The notes under the pieces were generated by a model, which saw only the letters and a list, made by a program, of their open reading frames with translations, was not told the origin of the DNA and did not search any database. A stretch of DNA of 64,000 bases. Source: Gordoniibacillus kamchatkensis. GTDB taxonomy: Bacteria > Bacillota > Bacilli > Paenibacillales > NBRC-103111. The translations under genes were made by a program, and so were the position numbers. The stretch lies in contig NZ_JXAK01000006.1 in assembly GCF_000829455.1 (NCBI RefSeq), positions 62,001-126,000 on the forward strand. The letters are read 5' to 3'. Below are positions 9,655-18,302 of this stretch, piece after piece; position 1 is the first letter of the stretch, and each line of letters begins with the position of its first letter.

Positions 9655-10722
9655 ATGCATAAAATCGTCTTCACCGGCGGCGGCTCGGCCGGCCACGTGA
9701 CGCCGAATCTGGCGCTCATTTCCCGGCTGCAGAAGCTCGGCTGGAGCGTCGATTACATCGGCTCGAACGCCGGCATCGAGAAAGAGATCATCGAACACGA
9801 GGGCATTCCGTTCCACCATATTTCTTCCGGCAAGCTGCGCCGGTATTTCGATTTGAAAAACTTCAAAGACCCGTTCAAGGTCATGAGAGGCGTCGTGGAC
9901 GCCTGCGTCCTGCTTCGCAAGCTGAAGCCGGACGTCGTCTTTTCCAAGGGGGGGTTCGTCTCCGTGCCGGTTGTCGTCGGGGCGTGGATGAACCGGATCC
10001 CTGTGCTCATCCACGAATCGGACATGACGCCTGGCCTCGCGAACAAGCTTTCGGTGCCGTTTGCGAAGCAAGTGTGCGTGACGTTTCCCGAGACGCTGCA
10101 GCACGTGAAAGGCGGCAAGGCGGTATGCACCGGGTTGCCGATCCGCGACGGCTTGGCGCAAGGCAGCGCCCTGCGCGGACTGACGCTGTGCGATTTCCAC
10201 CGGCAAAAACCGGTGCTGCTCATCATGGGCGGCTCGCTTGGCGCGCAAAAAATCAACGAGTCGGTGCGGGCGTCGCTTGACGAACTGCTGCCGTTCGTGC
10301 AAGTTGCGCACATTTGCGGCAAAGGCAACGTCGATTCGGCGTTCGCCGGGAAAAGAGGCTACAAGCAGTTCGAGTACGTGCAGGAAGAGCTGCCCGATTT
10401 GCTGGCTGCGGCCGACTTTGTCGTCTCCCGCGCCGGCTCCACGTCGATATTCGAATTTTTGTCGCTGCGCAAGCCGATGCTGCTTATTCCGCTGTCCAGG
10501 CAGGCGAGCCGGGGCGATCAGATCTTGAATGCGGAATCGTTCCGGGCGCGCGGCTATGCCGCCGTGCTGGCGGAAGAAGAGCTGACGCCGGCGTCGCTTG
10601 CGGCAGGCATCCGCGACGTACAGGCGCGCGCCGGCGAAATGCGCGAGGCGATGCAGGCCGCCGCTGCGGTTAGCGGCACCGATGCGGTGCTCGAGCTGAT
10701 CCGGAAATCCGCCGGGGCATAG
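9655..10722 (+). CDS. murG: UDP-GlcNAc:lipid I N-acetylglucosaminyltransferase
   Basis: GT28-family peripheral membrane enzyme converting lipid I to lipid II. The N-terminus has the glycine loop G8-G-G-S-A-G-H14-[14 protein letters not shown] and the C-domain donor-site region [11 protein letters not shown] are present. 355 residues, near the usual length. It starts nine bases after spoVE. A 395-base gap with repeats follows. Confidence 0.95.
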   Translation: MHKIVFTGGGSAGHVTPNLALISRLQKLGWSVDYIGSNAGIEKEIIEHEGIPFHHISSGKLRRYFDLKNFKDPFKVMRGVVDACVLLRKLKPDVVFSKGGFVSVPVVVGAWMNRIPVLIHESDMTPGLANKLSVPFAKQVCVTFPETLQHVKGGKAVCTGLPIRDGLAQGSALRGLTLCDFHRQKPVLLIMGGSLGAQKINESVRASLDELLPFVQVAHICGKGNVDSAFAGKRGYKQFEYVQEELPDLLAAADFVVSRAGSTSIFEFLSLRKPMLLIPLSRQASRGDQILNAESFRARGYAAVLAEEELTPASLAAGIRDVQARAGEMREAMQAAAAVSGTDAVLELIRKSAGA

Positions 10723-10780
10723 AAAACGGGGCGTTAAGCCAACCACGAACTGTCAGCACGATGCCGGACAGTTGTCCCTT

Positions 10781-10914
10781 GGCTTAACGCCCAGGCGTTT
10801 GGCCGGCCGTGCAGCGTTTGTCCATTGAACAGGCAGGCGTTGCTCCTCCGGCTTAACGCCCAGGCGTTTGGCCGGCCGTGCAGCGTTTGTCCATTGAACA
10901 GGCGTTGCTCCTCC
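10781..10914. repeat. Tandem direct repeat, two copies of 65-69 bp
   Basis: Copy 1 is 10781-10849 and copy 2 is 10850-10914. They are near identical except for an extra AGGC in copy 1. Each contains GCGTTTGGCC near its start. After copy 2, GGCCAAACGCC is the reverse complement of that segment, so the block can fold back on itself. Confidence 0.85.
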
Positions 10915-10989
10915 GGCCAAACGCCTAGGCGATTGTCACACTCTCCGAGCTTACACATAAACTACACTATAACCGTGACAGACAACTGA

Positions 10990-11070
10990 GGCGGTCAAAC
11001 CGCCCGCGCGATGAAGTGGCCACCATCGCGCCGGGGGCCGGATGGCCGAAAGCCGGCGGCACGCGCGTTG
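10990..11070 (+). other. Hairpin-rich probable 5' leader of murB
   Basis: GGCGGT-CAA-ACCGCC (10990-11004) is followed by CGCGATG (11007-11013) pairing with CATCGCG (11024-11030) around GTGGCCAC. A third GC-rich inverted repeat lies around 11037-11060. There is no T-run after any of them. Function unknown; read by eye as a possible structured leader. Confidence 0.4.
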
Positions 11071-11117
11071 CGCTGTCTGCCGAGCCCTCAGCGTTCTGTG
11101 AAGGAGGTTAGCCTAAT

Positions 11118-12026
11118 ATGCAATCCGTCATTGCCGCCTTGCAAAAAGCCGATATCGGCGACATATCGCTGAACGTGCCGCTTGCTCCTTATACGACCTG
11201 GAAGATCGGCGGACCCGCCGACGTCCTGCTCGTTCCCCGCACGAAAGAGAAGCTCGCCCTGACGGTTCGGCTTTTGTTCGCGCACGGACAGCCGTGGACC
11301 GTCCTCGGGCGCGGCTCCAACGTGCTGATCGGCGACAGAGGCATTCGCGGCTTCGTCATCAAGCTGGGACCGGCGCTCGATACGCTGCGCGTGGAAGGAA
11401 CGAGGCTCATTGCGGGAGGAGCGTACTCGTTCATCAAGCTGTCGGTAATGGCCGGCAAGGAAGGATTGACAGGGCTGGAATTCGCGGGCGGCATACCCGG
11501 ATCGGTAGGGGGCGCCGTCTACATGAATGCGGGGGCTCACGGTTCCGATGTGTCACGCATTTTGAAACGAGCCGAGCTTGTGCTGGAAAACGGGGAATTG
11601 TTGACGTTGGAGCGGGAGCAGCTGGAGTATGCGTACCGGCATTCCGTGCTGCACGACAAGCTGCGGGGCATTGTGACCGAAGCAGTGTTCGAGCTGGAAC
11701 ACGGGGACCGGAAAGAAATCGCGGCCGCTCTGGCCGCTTTCAAAGACCGGCGTCTGCGCACGCAGCCGCTGCAGCTTGCCTGCGCCGGCAGCGTTTTCCG
11801 CAATCCGGAAGGCCATTTCGCCGCCAAACTGATCGAAGAAGCAGGCCTGAAGGGCTACCGCGTCGGCGGGGCGGAAGTGTCTCCGCTTCATGCCAATTTT
11901 ATCGTCAATACCGGGCAAGCGACCGCTCATGATGTTGTCTCCCTCATGGAGGAGGTGCAGCGCGTCGTGATGGAGAAGTTCGGCGTGCAGCTGAATCCGG
12001 AAGTACTGGTGGTGGGGGAGCGGTAA
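11118..12026 (+). CDS. murB: UDP-N-acetylenolpyruvoylglucosamine reductase
   Basis: FAD-dependent reductase making UDP-MurNAc from the enolpyruvyl product of MurA. The 302 residues show PLAPYTTWKIGGPAD, the FAD-binding GRGSNVLIGD and GLEFAGGIPGSVGGAVYMN, and the active-site region AGSVFRNP followed by KLIEEAGLKG. Length equals type IIb-like Firmicute MurB (about 303). A very strong AAGGAGG site precedes it. murA follows after 16 bases, so the two consecutive pathway enzymes are encoded together. Confidence 0.96.
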   Translation: MQSVIAALQKADIGDISLNVPLAPYTTWKIGGPADVLLVPRTKEKLALTVRLLFAHGQPWTVLGRGSNVLIGDRGIRGFVIKLGPALDTLRVEGTRLIAGGAYSFIKLSVMAGKEGLTGLEFAGGIPGSVGGAVYMNAGAHGSDVSRILKRAELVLENGELLTLEREQLEYAYRHSVLHDKLRGIVTEAVFELEHGDRKEIAAALAAFKDRRLRTQPLQLACAGSVFRNPEGHFAAKLIEEAGLKGYRVGGAEVSPLHANFIVNTGQATAHDVVSLMEEVQRVVMEKFGVQLNPEVLVVGER

Positions 12027-12042
12027 ACTCGGAGGTGGAACT

Positions 12043-13293
12043 TTGGAGAAGCTCTTCATCGAAGGCGGGAGACCTCTTTCCGGAGCGATCAGCATTCACG
12101 GCGCCAAAAACGCGGCGCTGCCCATCTTAGCCGCCAGCTTGATGGCGAGCGGCGTACACACCCTGCACAACGTACCGGATTTGCTCGACATTCAAACGAT
12201 GCTTCAAATTGTTTGCGGTCTCGGCTGCAAAGCGGAGCTGCAGGGGGATACCGTTACGATCAATACGGCGACGGCGGATTCGTATCACGTGCCCGAACAA
12301 TTGATGAAGCAGATGCGCTCCTCGATTTTCCTCATGGGGCCGCTGCTCGCCAGGTTCGGCCGCGTGCACGTATCTCAGCCCGGAGGCTGCGCGATCGGCG
12401 AACGCAAAATCGACATGCATCTGAAAGGTTTGGAATCGCTTGGCGCCCGCATCGAAGAAACGCCGCAGTCCATTATCTGCACTGCAGGCCAGTTGCACGG
12501 AGCCGATATCGTGCTCGATTTTCCCAGCGTAGGGGCGACGGAGAACATTATGATGGCGGCCGTCAAGGCGAAAGGGCGGACAACGATTTATAACGCCGCC
12601 CGCGAACCGGAAATTCAGGATTTGCAAAACTTTTTGAACGCAATGGGAGCGGACATCATCGGAGCAGGCACGGATACGATCACGATTTGCGGCGTTACGG
12701 AGCTGCAGCCGGTAGCGTACCGGATTATCCCGGACCGCATCGTGGCGGGTACCGTCATGGTGGCTGCGGCAGCGACGAAAGGGAACGTGACGCTGGAGCA
12801 CGTAAATCCGGCCCATCTGACGTCGGTCATTCATGCGCTGAAACGGGCGGGTGTTCAAATGACCGTCGGTGATGATATAATAAATGTGAACTGCCTGGGT
12901 CGCCCGCGTGCGGTCGAACGGATCGTGACGTCGCCGTATCCGGCGTTCCCGACCGATCTCCAGGCGCAAATCATGGTGCTTTTGACGCTGGCCGACGGGC
13001 CCAGCATCGTTAAGGAAACGATCTTTGAAGGCAGATTCAAGCACGTCGACGAGCTGTCCCGCATGGGCGCCGATATTCGCGTCGATCTGAACTCGGCATT
13101 TATTCGCGGCGTTCCGCGTTTATACGGGGCGACAGTGGAAGCGACCGATTTGCGCGCCGGCGCCGCGCTTGTCATTGCCGGTTTGGCTGCGCACGGCACG
13201 ACGGTGGTCGAGCAGGTGCATCATATCGATCGCGGCTACGACCGCATCGAACAAATGCTGAACCGCCTCGGCGCCAACATTCGCCGGTCATGA
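12043..13293 (+). CDS. murA: UDP-GlcNAc 1-carboxyvinyltransferase
   Basis: First committed step of peptidoglycan synthesis, the target of fosfomycin. The 416-residue EPSP-synthase-like protein has K22-N23 and the catalytic cysteine C116 in QPGGCAIGER, so the enzyme should be fosfomycin-sensitive in type. Start is TTG behind GGAGGTGG; no ATG fits the site. A terminator-like hairpin follows at 13330. Confidence 0.95.
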   Translation: MEKLFIEGGRPLSGAISIHGAKNAALPILAASLMASGVHTLHNVPDLLDIQTMLQIVCGLGCKAELQGDTVTINTATADSYHVPEQLMKQMRSSIFLMGPLLARFGRVHVSQPGGCAIGERKIDMHLKGLESLGARIEETPQSIICTAGQLHGADIVLDFPSVGATENIMMAAVKAKGRTTIYNAAREPEIQDLQNFLNAMGADIIGAGTDTITICGVTELQPVAYRIIPDRIVAGTVMVAAAATKGNVTLEHVNPAHLTSVIHALKRAGVQMTVGDDIINVNCLGRPRAVERIVTSPYPAFPTDLQAQIMVLLTLADGPSIVKETIFEGRFKHVDELSRMGADIRVDLNSAFIRGVPRLYGATVEATDLRAGAALVIAGLAAHGTTVVEQVHHIDRGYDRIEQMLNRLGANIRRS

Positions 13294-13329
13294 CCGAAAC
13301 GTCCGGTTGACCCGTTCTTATGTCTCGTT

Positions 13330-13380
13330 CCTTATCCCTTCTGGCCGGGCAGCGAGAGGGGATAAGGGATGTTTCTTTTT
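13330..13380 (+). terminator. Probable rho-independent terminator after murA
   Basis: CCTTATCCC (13330-13338) pairs with GGGATAAGG across a loop of about 20 bases, followed by TTTCTTTTTT. It would separate murB-murA from divIB. Confidence 0.65.
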
Positions 13381-13500
13381 TCTCCGCATCAGAAAGTATA
13401 AGCTGCGCATATACTTGGCTGATTCCGCTACGGTAAACGCGTGCGTCCCATGGACGGCGTAAGCCGTTTATTTCCCGAGTTGGAAGAGGTGGATGCTCAC

Positions 13501-14421
13501 GTGCCTGACGATCGCGTCATGCCGGTACTTCGCGAACCGAAGCGCCGCAGCCGCAGCAATCGGAAGCTGCTTGCGCTCTTGTTTCTATTTTTTATGACGG
13601 TGCTGCTGATCTTATTCTTCCAATCCTCGCTTAGCAAAATTACCGCAATAGACGTTCGCGGCAACGAGTTTCTGTCGGCGGAAGCGATCGGACAAGCTTC
13701 CGGCCTCCGGGTTGGCGACCATTTTTTTGCGCATTCCGGAGCAAGCATCGAGAAAAACGTTGCCTCGCTGCATATGGTGCAGTCCGTTCACGTGACCAAG
13801 CGGTTCCCGGGGCTCGTCACGATCGAAGTGAAGGAGTTTCCGAAAGTAGCTTTCCAGCTAGGAGAGGGCGGCAAGCTTGAAGCGGTGCTCGCGGACGGCT
13901 CGAGCGCGCCGCTGCAAAAAGAAGGCGCCGTTCCGGACAAGCCGCTGCTTACCGGCTGGAAAGAGGGCGATCCGCTCAGGCTGAAGCTGTGCAAGACGCT
14001 CGGGCAAATTCCGGCCGCTCTGCTCAGCGACATTTCCGAAATCAAGCCCGATCCGACAACCGGTTTCGAAGACAAAATCCGCATGTATACGCGCTCGCAA
14101 TTCATCGTGGAGACGACGATAGGATTTCTTCCCGATAAAATCGAACGGCTGCCGTCCATCGTCGACAACTTGCACGAAAATAACGTGAACGGCGGCGTCA
14201 TCACGATGCTGCTGACGGATTCCCACGCTCCTCTCGGCACAGACGATGCGGCAAGCGGCAACAAGGATGCGGCGGACGCGTCCGCTGGCAAAGATTCCGG
14301 CGCGGGAGCCGGCGGGGGCGCTAAATCCGGCGGCAAAGACGGCGGCAAAGATACGGGCAAGGAAAGCAAGCCGGGCGGGAAACCGGGGCCTACAAAGAGC
14401 GACGAGAAGAAGCAGGGCTGA
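13501..14421 (+). CDS. divIB: Cell division protein DivIB (FtsQ homologue)
   Basis: Bitopic division protein with a short basic cytoplasmic tail, one membrane span (about residues 25-47 from this start), then POTRA-like and beta domains (KITAIDVRGNEFLSAEAIGQASGL; VTKRFPGLVTIEVKEFPKVAF). It stabilises FtsL/DivIC in the divisome. I prefer the GTG at 13501 because GGAAGAGGTGG lies 8 bases upstream and it leaves about 24 residues before the span. In-frame GTG 13441 or ATG 13450 would add 17-20 acidic residues without a visible site. The last 60 residues are a Gly/Lys/Asp/Ala-rich low-complexity tail. Confidence 0.85.
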   Translation: MPDDRVMPVLREPKRRSRSNRKLLALLFLFFMTVLLILFFQSSLSKITAIDVRGNEFLSAEAIGQASGLRVGDHFFAHSGASIEKNVASLHMVQSVHVTKRFPGLVTIEVKEFPKVAFQLGEGGKLEAVLADGSSAPLQKEGAVPDKPLLTGWKEGDPLRLKLCKTLGQIPAALLSDISEIKPDPTTGFEDKIRMYTRSQFIVETTIGFLPDKIERLPSIVDNLHENNVNGGVITMLLTDSHAPLGTDDAASGNKDAADASAGKDSGAGAGGGAKSGGKDGGKDTGKESKPGGKPGPTKSDEKKQG

Positions 14422-14447
14422 GCGGTGCGCTGCTTTGCGCATCGCTC
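14420..14447. terminator. Hairpin at the end of divIB
   Basis: GAGCGGTGCGC (14420-14430) pairs over its full length (one G-T) with GCGCATCGCTC (14437-14447) around a 6-base loop. Only TTCT follows, so it is a weak terminator or a processing site. The remaining gap to ftsA (14448-14745) is AT-rich with no gene; a promoter for ftsA is expected there but none was clear by eye. Confidence 0.45.
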
Positions 14448-14745
14448 TTCTAACCATTCGGAAAAACTGATAAAGTATGGAAATGTTGGAAATGCCCTCA
14501 TTTGTACTTTCCGCCTCATGCCTGAAAAAATAGACTACTCAACTGGTAGAAACCGTGATAGAATTATTATTATGGAATTTTGCGGGCTTTCTAGCCATGC
14601 TACATAACGTACCCTAGCATACGAAACGGCGAATATTGAAAAAAATTGTTGAAAAAAGAGGAAAGTAGAGCGCTGTGTGGAATAAGTACAGAAGGTTCGA
14701 GACTCCATGCCCGAGTTTATCGATGAAATGGGAGGTGCCAAGGGC

Positions 14746-16005
14746 TTGAGCAGTAATGACATCATTGTCAGTTTGGACATCGGTACATCCAAAGTGCGAG
14801 CGATTATTGGAGAAGTTGTTAACGGATCCATTAATATAATCGGTGTTGGCTCTGCAGATTCGGAAGGGATGCGCAAGGGAGCGATCGTCGATATCGACCA
14901 GACCGTGCAATCGATCCGCAGCGCGGTCGATCATGCGGAGCGCATGGTTGGCATCACGATTGACGAAGTATACGTGGCCATCACCGGCAATCATATTCTT
15001 CTTCAGTCCAGCCACGGCGTTGTTGCCGTTTCCAACGAAGACCGGGAAATCGGCGACGAGGACATCGATCGCGTCATCCAAGCGTCGCGGGTCATCGCTC
15101 TGCCGCCGGAGCGGGAAATTATCGGTGTCGTGCCGAAGCAATATTTGGTCGACGGCCAAGAAGGAATCCACGATCCGCGCGGCATGATCGGAGTTCGGCT
15201 CGAGGTCGAAGCGTCGATCATCACCGGTGCGAAGACGTCGATTCACAACTTGCTTCGCGTCGTAGACAAGGCGGGGCTCAAAGTGAGCGGATTGATTTTA
15301 TCTTCGCTTGCAGCCGGCCAACTGGCCCTGTCCAAAGACGAAAAGTCGATCGGAACCGTTCTCGTCGACGTCGGCGCCGGAGCGACGACGATCGCCGTTT
15401 TCGAGAACGGCAATCTCGTCGCTACTACGACGATTCCGATCGGCGGCGAATTCATTACGAACGACATTGCAATCGGCCTCAGGACGCAAGTCGATGCGGC
15501 GGAACGGATCAAGCTGAAATACGGCTGCGCGGTCGTGGAAGATGCGGCGGGCGATCAGCTGTTCAAAGTGACGCGAATCGGCAGCAACGTCGACAAAGAA
15601 TTTTCCCAGATCGATTTGGCGAACATCATCGAGCCTAGAGTGCAGGAAATTTTTCAGCTTATTCGTGCCGAAGTGCAGCGTCTCGGTTACGGGGAGCTGC
15701 CCGGCGGCTACGTGCTGACAGGCGGCACCGTATCGATGCCCGGCATGCTCGCCGTCGCGCAGCAGGAGCTGGAAACGTCGGTCCGCATTGCGGTGCCTGA
15801 CTTTATCGGCGTTAGGGACCCCTCCTTTACAAGCGGCGTTGGCATCATACAATTCGCAGCCAAATATATGCGAAGCCGCCAGCCGTCCGCCGCAAGAAAG
15901 ACGACCCCACCGGCGAAGACGTCCGCCGCCAAGGTGAAAAAGACGCCGGCGGACAAGCCCGGCGTGTTCGAACGATTCAAAAACTGGCTTAGCGAGTTTA
16001 TTTAA
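14746..16005 (+). CDS. ftsA: Cell division protein FtsA
   Basis: Actin-like ATPase anchoring FtsZ to the membrane. The 419 residues begin SSNDIIVSLDIGTSKVRAII (phosphate 1 motif) and include VLVDVGAGATTIAVF and VLTGGTVSMPG. The C-terminus ends in the amphipathic membrane-targeting helix FERFKNWLSEFI. A TTG start at 14746 is chosen: GGGAGGTG precedes it by 8 bases and the family begins at this sequence. An in-frame ATG at 14707 would add 13 residues without a site. ftsZ follows after 36 bases. Confidence 0.95.
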   Translation: MSSNDIIVSLDIGTSKVRAIIGEVVNGSINIIGVGSADSEGMRKGAIVDIDQTVQSIRSAVDHAERMVGITIDEVYVAITGNHILLQSSHGVVAVSNEDREIGDEDIDRVIQASRVIALPPEREIIGVVPKQYLVDGQEGIHDPRGMIGVRLEVEASIITGAKTSIHNLLRVVDKAGLKVSGLILSSLAAGQLALSKDEKSIGTVLVDVGAGATTIAVFENGNLVATTTIPIGGEFITNDIAIGLRTQVDAAERIKLKYGCAVVEDAAGDQLFKVTRIGSNVDKEFSQIDLANIIEPRVQEIFQLIRAEVQRLGYGELPGGYVLTGGTVSMPGMLAVAQQELETSVRIAVPDFIGVRDPSFTSGVGIIQFAAKYMRSRQPSAARKTTPPAKTSAAKVKKTPADKPGVFERFKNWLSEFI

Positions 16006-16041
16006 AATGCACCGATAGTACAATGAGGGGGAACGACCCGC

Positions 16042-17151
16042 ATGTTGGAATTTGATCTTGAAATGGATCAGCTGGCGCAAATTAAAGTAATCGGCGTCGG
16101 CGGCGGCGGCAGCAACGCCGTAAACCGAATGATTGAGAACGGCGTCAAGGGCGTCGAGTTTATTACAGTCAATACGGATGCGCAGGCGCTGCATTTGGCG
16201 AAATCCGAGCATAAGCTGCAAATCGGCGACAAGCTGACTCGCGGGCTCGGCGCCGGAGCGAATCCGGAAATCGGCAAGAAAGCGGCCGAAGAGTCCAAAG
16301 AACTGATTATGAATACGCTGCGCGGCGCCGACATGGTGTTTGTTACCGCCGGCATGGGCGGCGGCACCGGCACCGGTGCAGCGGCGGTCATTGCCGAGAT
16401 CGCCAAGGAATGCGGCGCGCTGACGGTTGGCGTCGTAACGCGGCCGTTCACGTTCGAAGGCCGCAAGCGGGCGATGCAAGCCGAGCAAGGCATTGCGGCG
16501 CTTAAGGAAAAAGTCGATACGCTCATTATTATCCCGAACGACAGGCTGCTGGAAATCGTCGACAAGAAGACGCCGATGCTGGAAGCGTTCCGCGAAGCGG
16601 ACAACGTGCTGCGCCAAGCGGTGCAGGGCATCTCCGACCTGATCGCTGTGCCCGGTTTGATCAACCTCGATTTTGCCGACGTGAAGACGGTAATGACCGA
16701 GCGCGGCTCCGCGCTGATGGGCATCGGGACCGGCACCGGGGAAAATCGCGCGGCCGAAGCGGCGCGCAAAGCGATCATGAGCCCGCTGCTCGAAACTTCG
16801 ATCGAAGGCGCGCGCGGCGTGCTGATGAACATTCGGGGCGGCCTCAATTTGTCGCTGTACGAAGTAAACGAGGCGGCCGACATCGTCGCTTCCGCGTCCG
16901 ACCCGGACGTGAACATGATTTTCGGTGCGGTCATCGATGAGGCGCTCAAGGATGAAATCATCGTCACCGTTATCGCAACCGGCTTCGAGCACCGTGCTTC
17001 GGCTTCGCCGGGGGTACGACGTCCGATGGGCCAGGAGCAGCACGATCCGCGCCCAAGCACGGGCAACCTGCGCCCGTTCGGCGCCCAGCCGTCCGGCGAC
17101 CAGCTGGACATCCCGACTTTCCTGCGCAACCGACGGAATACGGATAAGTAA
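16042..17151 (+). CDS. ftsZ: Cell division GTPase FtsZ
   Basis: Tubulin-like GTPase forming the Z ring. The 369 residues contain the GTP loop G106-G-G-T-G-T-G112, the synergy-loop region [11 protein letters not shown], a variable linker and the C-terminal peptide LDIPTFLRN that binds FtsA and SepF (sepF is also in this window). GGGGGAA-type ribosome site upstream. A terminator follows at 17235. Confidence 0.97.
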   Translation: MLEFDLEMDQLAQIKVIGVGGGGSNAVNRMIENGVKGVEFITVNTDAQALHLAKSEHKLQIGDKLTRGLGAGANPEIGKKAAEESKELIMNTLRGADMVFVTAGMGGGTGTGAAAVIAEIAKECGALTVGVVTRPFTFEGRKRAMQAEQGIAALKEKVDTLIIIPNDRLLEIVDKKTPMLEAFREADNVLRQAVQGISDLIAVPGLINLDFADVKTVMTERGSALMGIGTGTGENRAAEAARKAIMSPLLETSIEGARGVLMNIRGGLNLSLYEVNEAADIVASASDPDVNMIFGAVIDEALKDEIIVTVIATGFEHRASASPGVRRPMGQEQHDPRPSTGNLRPFGAQPSGDQLDIPTFLRNRRNTDK

Positions 17152-17234
17152 GCTTTCCTTAATTCAGCGCCCAGCTTGAAATTCCAGCCTCAAACTATGA
17201 CCTTCTCAATTGGGGTAATTAACAAATAAATATG

Positions 17235-17276
17235 AAAAAGCCTGTCAGGACGTTGCATTCCCTGGGCAGGCTTTTT
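17235..17276 (+). terminator. Rho-independent terminator of ftsAZ
   Basis: AAAAAGCCTG (17235-17244) pairs with CAGGCTTTTT (17267-17276), ending in a T-run. Confidence 0.85.
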
Positions 17277-17500
17277 AGCGTTGGCGAAAGGGCTGCGCAT
17301 AGAAAAGCAGCGGCCTTGTTAAAGGAACTTGCTGTAGTTCGGTACCTGCCTCCTCCGATAACCGGTAACTGCCAGGGCGATATTCGTTCGGCATCCAGCT
17401 GTTCGGACTGCGAGGTGCGTCTGCGCCCGGGAACCGCACTTGGCAGGCCATAGAGGAACTGTGTTCCGCTATTTCACGAAATGAGGATGAATCGGGCAAA

Positions 17501-17636
17501 ATAACGGAATTTCTTTCCGTTATTAGAACGAAATTGCTGAGCAAACACGATTTTGTAGGAGAATAACGGAACCTCGCTCCGTTAGTTCCGGGAAATAACG
17601 GGAAATGCAACGCATAGCGGAACGGAGTTCCGTTAT
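17501..17636. repeat. Three ATAACGGA-type inverted repeats
   Basis: ATAACGGAA/TTCCGTTAT at 17501-17523, TAACGGA/TCCGTTA at 17564-17584, and ATAACGG/CCGTTAT at 17595-17636 with an inner CGGAAC-GGA-GTTCCG. All share the same TAACGGA arm, so they are related copies rather than chance hairpins. Confidence 0.6.
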
Positions 17637-17732
17637 GATGCAGAAGTTACATTGCTAGAACGCCGGAGCGGGTGCATGTTTCAAATCCATGGCAGCAGCT
17701 CGCGAGATAGCCGGAGAACCTGCAGCCGCAAG

Positions 17733-17760
17733 AAGCTCTGCCGCATATGCGGCAGAGCTT
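17733..17760 (-). terminator. Perfect 28-bp palindrome downstream of the MerR gene
   Basis: AAGCTCTGCCGCAT pairs fully with ATGCGGCAGAGCTT, 23 bases after the MerR stop on the minus strand. The T-run is short (TTCTT), so it is a terminator or an RNA-stabilising hairpin. Confidence 0.55.
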
Positions 17761-17783
17761 CCCTTACAACGGTTGCGTCTCGA

Positions 17784-18119
17784 TTACTCGTTTGCAGTTT
17801 CCGTGCGGTCCGCCAGCTTTTTAAATACCTCTGTGACCGTCCGCATTCGATCTTCTACTTTTTTGGCGGCCGCGTCCAGCGTATAGCCGTCGTCGAGCAG
17901 CTCTTTCACCAAAAGTATTTTTTTGATGCTGAGATAATCGTATTTGCGCGTCGTACCTTCGCCTTCTTTGACCGCCCGGATAATTCCCTTTTCTTCCCAA
18001 TAGCGAATTTGCCGCTGCGGCACTCCGGTGATCTCCGATACTTCCCCGATACCGACCACCAGTTTTTTCAACAGCTCGACATCCAGCAGCCAAAGGTCCA
18101 ACGGTTCGTTTGTGCTCAT
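17784..18119 (-). CDS. MerR-family transcriptional regulator
   Basis: 111-residue one-domain regulator. About residues 22-60 form the MerR winged helix (IGEVSEITGVPQRQIRYWEEKGII), followed by the second HTH part and a short coiled coil with no effector domain or metal-binding cysteines. Closest in form to small SoxR/MerR-like partners of efflux pumps. An AGAAGGTG site precedes the ATG. It is divergent from the MFS gene at 18303 with a shared 183-base control region, so it most likely regulates that gene and itself. The inducer cannot be read from sequence. Confidence 0.85.
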   Translation of the reverse strand: MSTNEPLDLWLLDVELLKKLVVGIGEVSEITGVPQRQIRYWEEKGIIRAVKEGEGTTRKYDYLSIKKILLVKELLDDGYTLDAAAKKVEDRMRTVTEVFKKLADRTETANE

Positions 18120-18197
18120 ATGATCTACACCTTCTGTTTGGCCTTATTGTCTTCATTTTACGTTATACGAACGATGATTTCAATGATTGAAATATTA

Positions 18198-18225
18198 TTG
18201 ACAATGATTGTAGAAATATTACAAT
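18198..18225 (+). promoter_or_regulatory. Sigma-A promoter of the MFS gene
   Basis: TTGACA (18198-18203), 16-base spacer, TACAAT (18220-18225). Downstream, GTGCAC occurs twice (18264-18269 and 18275-18280), five bases apart, a possible operator between promoter and ribosome site. Confidence 0.6.
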
Positions 18226-18302
18226 TTACGAAGAATATCAACGTTGTCCATCATTTTCAAAACGTGCACTTTATGTGCACTATATAAAAGGAGTGGTATC
18301 GA

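Larger units (their letters stand above)
10723..11117. other. Gap between murG and murB with direct repeats and a structured leader
   Basis: 10781-10914 holds a 65-69 bp direct repeat in two copies. TTGTCA at 10933-10938 with CATAAA 17 bases later could be a weak promoter. 10990-11090 is a run of GC-rich hairpins before the strong murB ribosome site. No credible gene; a minus-strand frame here merely translates the direct repeat. Confidence 0.6.
17152..17783. other. Gap between ftsZ and merR: terminators and ATAACGGA palindromes
   Basis: Holds the ftsZ terminator (17235-17276), three ATAACGGA/TCCGTTAT foldbacks (17501-17636) and a perfect 28-bp palindrome next to the MerR gene (17733-17760). 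No coding frame with a ribosome site and coherent product. Confidence 0.65.

Noticed and set aside
8542-10746. A 734-codon minus-strand open frame opposite spoVE and murG
   Set aside because: Shadow of two conserved genes; composition is Arg/Glu/Gln/His-rich and matches no family pattern.
10734-10958. Small minus-strand frame with a repeated peptide
   Set aside because: The peptide repeat only reflects the 65-69 bp DNA duplication; no ribosome site.
17652-18287. Plus-strand frame across the MerR region
   Set aside because: Complement of a clear MerR regulator plus its control region; Phe/Arg-rich without domain features.
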